64,000 nt of DNA from Siphonodentalium dalli (taxonomy: Eukaryota; Mollusca; Scaphopoda; Gadilida; Siphonodentaliidae): NCBI GenBank assembly GCA_032622095.1, contig CP136063.1:40084106-40148105 (forward strand), written 5' to 3'. Numbering within the stretch: position 1 is the stretch's first letter; each line of letters begins with the position of its first letter. The position numbers were made by a program, and so were the translations under genes. The notes beneath the pieces were generated by a model. The model was not told the origin of the DNA, ran no database searches, and saw only the letters and a list, made by a program, of their open reading frames with translations. Of the stretch, positions 58,375 to 64,000 are shown piece by piece.

Positions 58375-58833
58375 TGTGTTAGAAAAAAAAGAAGTTTGTA
58401 CAGTCTGACACACAAAAGATTTCTAACAGCTGAATAGCCCTAAATAAGTTAATCTATAATCGCTCTGACCAAAAATATTCTATATAGATTAACACTAGGA
58501 TTTCAAATATGAACTAAACAAGTTGTTCACCTCCTACTAGTATCTTAACATCATTCCTTTGGAGTTACTGTTTTAGTATTTTGTTTTTTTTAATATAGCT
58601 AAATGGGGGTTAAGCCATATACTAAAATAGTTGGTATTGCCAAGTTTCACACCCCATTTGTCAGTCATAATTTTGCGTGTGCTCTTACTGTTTTTTTTTT
58701 TTTTTTTAACACAGAGTTTTATAGTTATAGTCTGTTTAGGCACTAAGACAAAAGCAAAATATGCGAATTACTGTTTGCGTAGGTACAAAGACCATGGACA
58801 TGTTAGGACACAACATGAATTTATGATAGACCT

Positions 58834-58880
58834 GTTATAAAAGCCCATATGGTATTCCATTTACTAGTCATTCAGTTTTC
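58834..58880 (+). promoter_or_regulatory. TATA box and initiator of the right-arm plus gene
   Basis: TTATAAAAG at 58,835-58,843, followed about 30 bp later by TCATTCAGTT (58,868-58,877), which includes the initiator core TCAGT. The next in-frame ATG is 58,891, so the 5' leader would be only ~20 bases. Confidence 0.6.
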
Positions 58881-58890
58881 AACTTCAAAT

Positions 58891-61353
58891 ATGGCGGATA
58901 ATATTGCACCAGCAACAACTGAGTCATACGAGAAAAAGTTTGGTCACTTTGCACTCAAGATCACTTTGTTTCGAGGAAAACCCTATTTGCACATATTTAA
59001 CAATGATCCTGACCTTGTTCAGGAAGAGGAGGCTTATATTTCTTTGAACTTAAAGGAAGCTGAAAAGCTGGAAAGGCAGAGAAGTGATTTGGAAAAAAAC
59101 ATGACAAAGGTGAATATCATGCCAATCACCAGTGTCTATAGGGCATTGGTGAACAGCGCCAGAGCATTTAAAGTTGTCAAAATATACAATGACAAAGGAA
59201 AAGTGATAGTAAATCTGCAGCAGGAGGTGACAAAACCCGGGGAAACACCGCGATATGGGAAAGTGGCGTTCGACAAGGACTCGTTCCTAGTATTCCAGCG
59301 GATTCCATTTCTAATGAAAATGAAATCGATGATTCCATCAGAACAGGAAACTATTAAAAACGTAAGTAGACAATATTTTTTTTTTTTGCAACACTATAGT
59401 CAAAGCATATTTCCTAAACAGTAGAGAAAATTATATTGCTGTGAAATCTCAAGTGTTAATTTATAGTGAATATTTAAAATTTGGCATATACCAGACCCAA
59501 TTAATTTGTTTTTAACTCAAGATCGATAGTATGTTAGTCTGTTAGGCTGCTGTCTTAACCTTGTTGATCTCCTGAGTTTGGGCTGTTGATTTACTGCTGG
59601 ATGAATTAGTCTATATAGAAAGTCAACAGCGCGTATAAACCACTGATAGTTTTGAATAAATATCCTGAATCTTCTCAACGCAGCGATAAATAGACACAGA
59701 ACAATGCCTGCAAATAAGTGAAAAAATAAATTAGGTCTGGTATATGATGGAAATTGACAATAGCAAACAGGTTCAGTTCACAGGTATATTCAGGCTGAAT
59801 ATTAATCATTTTTTATTGTTGATCCGACTCTATTGGTTGGAACTTGAAACATGGTCACACTTTCATCGTCCAACATTTTTGTTACATTGTATCGATTCCG
59901 TTTCCTCTTGATGCACCATATCAATAGGACGATTACAGCAGCACACACTGCTATGATAGCACATATCAAGATTATCCACTTTCCTGAAGATTAAATATTG
60001 AGAGTTAGCTTGCACGAAAAAGAAATAAGATTACAAAAGCTGTGTATAATTGGCAAATTTAGATACTTTTAATATAGTTATAATTTAGAATATGCCAATA
60101 TCATAAACATCTACTTTGATTACATACCTTGAAGAATATACTTTTCAACAAATGAAAAGCCAGGGCACAAAATAAATATAAAAACAAACAAAAACTGACA
60201 TTTCCTTATGCAGTAATGCCATAATTAATCACCTGCATAGCCACATCAGAATTATAGTTGACATTTTAAGGATTTAGTGGAAAAAATGGATGGTTGCCAT
60301 TCTCTTGTGAGCTTTCTGATAAATGTCAACAAACCATATTTCCGACTAAACCTGAAAACGCTAACCGTAGTTCTGCTGTGGTTATGGAGTTGATTAATTA
60401 GGACATTACTGTACATGAACAAGTGATATAGTAGTTCATATAAATGTACCTTGAAGAGCATTTGCAGCATCTGGCATAAACGCATCAGTTGAGTTTGGGT
60501 TACTGATAAAGCTGGTATTGATGACCTTGGTTTGTGTGTGGTTGTACGCTTTGTGTCACTATATGTCTTGACAGTTGACATCATATTATAATCTGGGCCA
60601 GTTTCCACTGCTGACAGTTGCTACAAAATAATAGCATAAATAATAATATGAATAGTAAATTAAAAGTATATAAATTTATTTGCAGGAAATGAAAGCAGTA
60701 TCAAAACAGTTGAGAGAAGGGGCAATTGATATTTTAGAATTGGAGAGCACCAACTTAAAAGTAACCCACAAAAGGAAAAAGATGACACTAGAGGCAGGAT
60801 GTCCAAAAAAAGCAAAGAGAGATACAGCAGAAGCAGGAAGCTCAAAAGATGTCATGAACTTTGACTGCTTCATTGTTGATGAGGCTGCGGTTGACCAGTA
60901 AGTATACATTTTTTTTTAAAGTAAAAACATTTTTGATAAATCAATTAGTAATTATCCCACAAAAAAAACAAAAACAAAAACAAAACAGATTCATAATTAT
61001 TGGTAAGACTCATATTTAATATTAGCACCCCATATGGGGGAAACAGGGCATGGTGTATTGACCATGGTAAACACACTATTATTTAAATAACTTATATTTT
61101 GTTGAAGTTTGTAATTGCTGTTTTTTATTTATTAATACTTTGTGTTGCTTCGATGTTTTATTTATTATATGATGGAATGCAGCAGGTGTATGAAACAAAC
61201 AATACATGTGCTTAGTGACACACACACGCCTCTGTTGATATTTACAATAAATACAATTTGCAATTTGTTTGAACATTCAGTGAGATATACGAGGACAGTG
61301 ATGAACCAACCGACAATGGTGACACAACAGAGTTCAGTGAAGAGACTGAATAG
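58891..61353 (+). CDS. Spliced three-exon gene for a tandem PC4-like protein
   Basis: Exons 58,891-59,361, 60,686-60,897 and 61,281-61,353. Donors are AAC|GTAAGT and CCA|GTAAGT, acceptors tttgcag and acattcag; phases 0 and 2 match, and the frame closes at TAG 61,351-61,353, giving 251 aa. Exon 1 encodes two PC4-like units: HFALKITLFRGKPYLHIF with a downstream YISLNLKEAEKLER, and FKVVKIYNDKGKVIVNLQ with GKVAFDKDSFLVF, the second matching the PC4 layout well. Exon 2 has a bipartite NLS-like KRKK...KKAKR. Exon 3 is an acidic tail. Known PC4-type proteins bind ssDNA and act in transcription or replication. I chose the 58,891 start (not 58,849) because of the TATA box. It lies wholly inside the Polinton, so it is viral cargo. 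Confidence 0.7.
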
Positions 61354-61894
61354 GACAAATTTTAAAGGTAATGCAGTATATCATTTTCCCAGACAATAAC
61401 TTGTTTAATTTTTGTCAGCAGGTCTGGGTGAAACAGCAATTTAATCGTTCAGTCTATAAGGCCATTTGCACTACAATTATCTTTTTCACAATCTACACAA
61501 CATGGTCTTAAAGTTTTATCTTAAATATGGCACAATATTATTTGCGATGCAGGTGGAAACTTACCGAACAATAATCAGTATTGCCGTCAACAACGACATT
61601 CAAATCGCAAACAGGGTATATTGGTGTGCTGGCATCGTCGATCGCCAGGGTGATAACAGACTCAAGAAATTTACAATCTTGAATGTCTAGTTTGTTCAGA
61701 CCGATGAGTCTCAATTTGGTGATACTCCATTCGATGTTGCTGGTCACTACAACAGATTTGCCTGTTGCAAAACACACTATCTCGGTTGCGCCTGCGTCTG
61801 TAGTTCTGTGGCAGCTGGTCGAGTCGATGAGCTCGTTGGGCGTTATGGCTCCAACAGCCGCAATTGTCATAAAAAATGACAGCATGAAGAACAT
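59802..61894 (-). CDS. Spliced three-exon gene for a type I membrane protein
   Basis: Minus-strand exons 61,894-61,565, 60,620-60,450 and 59,978-59,802; about 225 aa. Donors are TCG|GTAAGT and AAG|GTACAT; the first acceptor is ttttgtag. The third exon uses GGAAAG|TGG; the alternative AG five bases earlier would hit a stop in this phase. Order: signal peptide (MFFMLSFFMTIAAVGA), Cys-rich ectodomain with five Cys and an LRR-like ITKLRLIGLNKLDI, a Ser/Thr-rich stalk (exon 2), one transmembrane helix (WIILICAIIAVCAAVIVLLI), a basic stop-transfer CIKRKRNRY and a 35-residue tail. I prefer the start at 61,894 (A at -3) to 61,921. Envelope-, receptor- or adhesion-like role is possible; no family recognised. 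Confidence 0.65.
60240..60400. repeat. Foldback repeat in the interleaved introns
   Basis: 'ccacatcagaattatagtt' on the left and 'cgtagttctgctgtggtt' on the right are inverted arms, with 'gatggttgccat' near the centre. It is related to the foldback at 62,768-62,979. Confidence 0.65.
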
Positions 61895-61921
61895 TTTGGT
61901 AGTTATTGAACGCTTCAGCAT

Positions 61922-61985
61922 CAAAAAAATAAACAAAACCTGATCACGTGTGTTTATAATGTTGTTGATCTCACGTGACTGAAAC
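61922..61985 (-). promoter_or_regulatory. TATA box and paired E-boxes of the right-arm minus gene
   Basis: On the minus strand TATAAA spans 61,958-61,953, flanked by two CACGTG E-boxes at 61,945-61,950 and 61,972-61,977. The predicted start site lies about 30 bases downstream, just before the Met at 61,894. Confidence 0.55.
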
Positions 61986-62034
61986 CCCGCGAAAAAAAAA
62001 ATCGATTTCAACCTCGTCGCCAAAGTTAAAGTTT

Positions 62035-63352
62035 AGTATATTGTGCGATTGCCGTTGTTTGTCAATATTACGTGGCTGGTAAATATACTTAAAGACAAAT
62101 ATTGGAATAAATAGTGGAAATAGGGCTGAAATATAAGAGGAGTGGTGTCAATAAATTTGTGATATATATTAGAGAGTTCTATACGCCAGCATTGCTAAAT
62201 AAACTAGTTCTCTATTTGTATTCTATTTTTAGCTTGACTGGTACTGCGACTGTGGACACGTGAAGCTCACCCAGCGTCTTCTCCATAAAAGCTTACACAG
62301 CGTCATAAGAGCGGGGAAAACGTCACGATAAAAACGTAGAAGAACAACAACAGATTGTTGTTAATATTAGATATAATAAACTGATCAAACAACTATATTT
62401 TGTCTTAGTGATTTATAGATAATATACTGCATGGAAATAGATCAAATTTATAGATATATTGTTTGTTTGTTTTTGTTTTGTTTTTTGTTTTTAAATATTT
62501 AGAATATATGGGTTTAGTAATTTTGCATTATTTTATTGATAGCTTAGATAATGCATTGGTAATTAAAAAAACAATTCTCTGAAAATAAAACAATAGTTAA
62601 AAAAAAAAAAAAAATCTGCATGCAAAATTTTCGCTGGTGACTACTTTTTTGAATTTTTGATTGATAATATTAATCAAAACAAACAAAAACAAACAAACAA
62701 TATATATGATCAAGTATGCTCATTTATAGAAGATAAAAGTATACAAAACAACCTGGGTGTTATATAATACCGTAAAACCCAAAGTAATTGCCCACTTAAC
62801 AACAACAGAACCATAGGTAGTTTTTCAGGATTTAGTCCGAAATATGATTTGTTGCCATCCATATGAAAACCGAGAGCTTTCCGATAAATGGCAACAATCC
62901 ATATTTTCGACTAAAACCTGAAAAATTACCAATAATTCTGATGTGGTTAAGCGTACAATTACTTTGGGGATTACTGTAGGAGCTTAGAATGCAGCTATTG
63001 GAAAATGATGAGTCCCACTATATACACATATGATAGATGCTCAAAACTGCATTTCAGAGTTTAGCGCACTCTGAGTGGCTTTGCCTCCATTCCCTTGTTT
63101 GTCCAGTTATAACGCAAGTGGTATGCCCTTCATATATTGTAGAACTCGCGCCCACCCAACTGAGCTGTCGGAAGTGTCGTTGACTGCCATTAACCAGCCT
63201 ATACTAAAATGTTGATATACATTGACTGGAGACCTTCCCGTACTACGTATGCCTTTACTGCATACCTGCCCATTCGTTGGCTGGAAGTGTTGCCATATTC
63301 GGCCGGAAGTGGGTGGATATCCCGATGGTGCTTTCGTACGTTGCCGATATAC
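62035..63352. other. Non-coding right end of the Polinton before the TIR
   Basis: AT-rich, with TTTG/TTTTG runs near 62,460-62,490, an oligo-A run near 62,600 and a foldback at 62,768-62,979. From about 63,240 it carries degenerate 'cggaagtgggtggat' pieces of the TIR repeats. No gene seen. Confidence 0.5.
62768..62979. repeat. Foldback repeat, arms ~85 bp
   Basis: 'cccaaagtaattgcccactt' and 'tagtttttcaggatttagtc' on the left are mirrored by 'gactaaaacctgaaaaatta' and 'caattactttgggg' on the right. Same family as 60,240-60,400. Confidence 0.8.
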
Positions 63353-63752
63353 ATAAACACAACAGTTCAGAGTAAACAGAGTAGCTCTGCATAGAGTTTG
63401 GCGGGTGACCGGCTTTCCCAAATCTCACGACAGACACTGTTCGCTGAACGAGTCCACCTCAAACGAATCGTTAACGGTTCGTTCGGTTTTGACTCTAGAC
63501 CTGTCCGACCGGAAGTGCTGTCATAATCGACCGGAAGTGGGCGGGTTCGCTGAACGAGTCCACCTCGATCGAATCGTTTACGATTCGGCTTTGACTGTAG
63601 ACCTGCCCGTTCACCCCCCCGGAAGTGTACACATAAACGACGGAAGCGGGTGGATGTGTCGTTGATACTGCCCTACGTTACCGGCATACCGGAAGTGACG
63701 TGTTGGAGTCGACCGGAAGTCGAGTGTGCAATCGCCCCATACGTATACTACT
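63353..63752. repeat. Right terminal inverted repeat
   Basis: Inverse of the left TIR; the outermost ~95 bp are identical in sequence. It contains six CCGGAAGT cores and its own internal duplication of the 'gttcgctgaacgagtccacc' block (63,439 and 63,545), which the left TIR has only once. Confidence 0.9.
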
Positions 63753-63758
63753 TGTTTA
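63753..63758. repeat. Right target-site duplication TGTTTA
   Basis: Identical to 44,588-44,593. Confidence 0.9.
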
Positions 63759-64000
63759 GTTATCAGATTGGTAGGTAATTGCTGAGGCATGTGATCATTT
63801 GATGGCATTGCGAGCATAGGTCATTTGAAGAGAGAGGGGCCCGAATTTGCTCCCAACTTCATGTTTAATGTTTCAGTTTTTTCCTCCTGTTCTTTCCTTT
63901 TTTGGTGGCCTATGGCTTGGCGGTTCAAAAAAGGTATAAATCTAAACTAAAACTTGACTGCTTTTAAATATTTAAGCTATGTTCTGACAACATGTAGTAA
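63759..64000. other. Flank beyond the Polinton, probably the rest of the Ngaro 3' end
   Basis: 'atggcattgcgagcatagg' at about 63,800 resembles the 161-bp terminal repeats at 44.4-44.6 kb. Too short to say more. Confidence 0.4.

Larger units (their letters stand above)
54795..58834. other. 4-kb non-coding region of the Polinton rich in hairpins
   Basis: No protein-like ORF on either strand. It contains four long inverted repeats and one 92-bp direct repeat (listed separately), AT-rich throughout. A polyadenylation signal for polB is possible at 55,052 (aataaa). Confidence 0.6.
44594..63752 (+). mobile_element. Complete Polinton/Maverick (adintovirus-like) element, 19,159 bp
   Basis: Both ends read AGTAGTATACGTATGGGGCG inward; AG is the usual first dinucleotide of the family. 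TIRs are ~0.43 and ~0.40 kb, flanked by perfect TGTTTA duplications. Gene content is diagnostic: chromodomain integrase, protein-primed family B polymerase, double-jelly-roll major capsid, minor capsid, A32/FtsK-type packaging ATPase and small virion proteins. All left-arm genes lie on +, mostly abutting or overlapping. The right arm has two convergent spliced genes. The adenovirus-type protease normally found is not seen. Two genes carry an in-frame stop, so this copy is probably defective, yet the rest is intact, which speaks for recent arrival. Confidence 0.95.

Noticed and set aside
61683-61943. 86-aa plus-strand frame
   Set aside because: Antisense to the signal peptide and ectodomain exon of the minus gene.
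63107-63665. Several 60-104 aa frames at the right end
   Set aside because: They translate the right TIR and its degenerate repeats.

Overview
The window reads as nuclear DNA of a marine invertebrate. It is AT-rich and gene-poor, with long C2H2 zinc-finger arrays, several retrotransposon lineages, MITEs, minisatellites and one complete Polinton (Maverick). A 160-bp repeat carrying 'gagttatggccctttttcg' (5.3-5.8 kb) is of a kind I associate with molluscs and other lophotrochozoans; this is weak evidence. No bacterial operons, tRNA, rRNA or CRISPR were seen.

Layout. 0.5-1.2 kb: 3' end of a CR1/L2-like LINE. 1.4-1.7 kb: decayed zinc fingers (-). 2.4-4.2 kb: single-exon C2H2 array (+) with a rotting 3' end. 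4.7-6.0 kb: foldback repeat, piggyBac-type MITE and tandem repeats. 9.2-14.9 kb: a zinc-finger scrap joined to a LINE reverse transcriptase, split by a 3.6-kb inverted-repeat element that itself carries a tiny LTR element with one unknown ORF. 15.4-17.4 kb: two minisatellites. 22.9-24.5 kb: second C2H2 array (-). 25.8-26.1 kb: hAT transposase remnant. 26.15-33.9 kb: near-identical tandem duplication, the second copy containing a 1.9-kb insertion. 34.7-40.0 kb (-) and 41.9-44.6 kb (+): two DIRS/Ngaro-like tyrosine-recombinase retrotransposons, the first broken by a TTAA-flanked MITE pair, the second hit at its 3' end by the Polinton.

The main discovery is the Polinton/adintovirus-like element at 44,594-63,752 (19,159 bp), bounded by a perfect 6-bp target duplication (TGTTTA) and ~0.4-kb terminal inverted repeats full of ETS-type ACCGGAAGT sites. 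Its left arm carries, all on +, a small PC4-like protein, a possible death-fold (CARD-like) protein, chromodomain integrase, minor capsid (one in-frame TAG), basic core protein, major capsid, packaging ATPase (one in-frame TGA), a conserved small virion protein, a repeat-containing small protein and a 1281-aa protein-primed DNA polymerase. I see no adenovirus-type protease. The right arm is unusual. After 4 kb of hairpin-rich non-coding DNA it holds two convergent spliced genes whose exons lie in or beyond each other's introns: a three-exon gene for a tandem PC4-like protein with a nuclear-localisation-like stretch and an acidic tail, and an antisense three-exon gene for a type I membrane protein.

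How the parts may work together (inference): integrase and TIRs insert the element; the polymerase copies it by protein priming; PC4-like proteins could supply the single-strand binding such replication needs; capsid proteins, core protein and ATPase build and fill a particle; the CARD-like and membrane proteins could deal with the host. The two stops and the missing protease suggest this copy does not make particles by itself.
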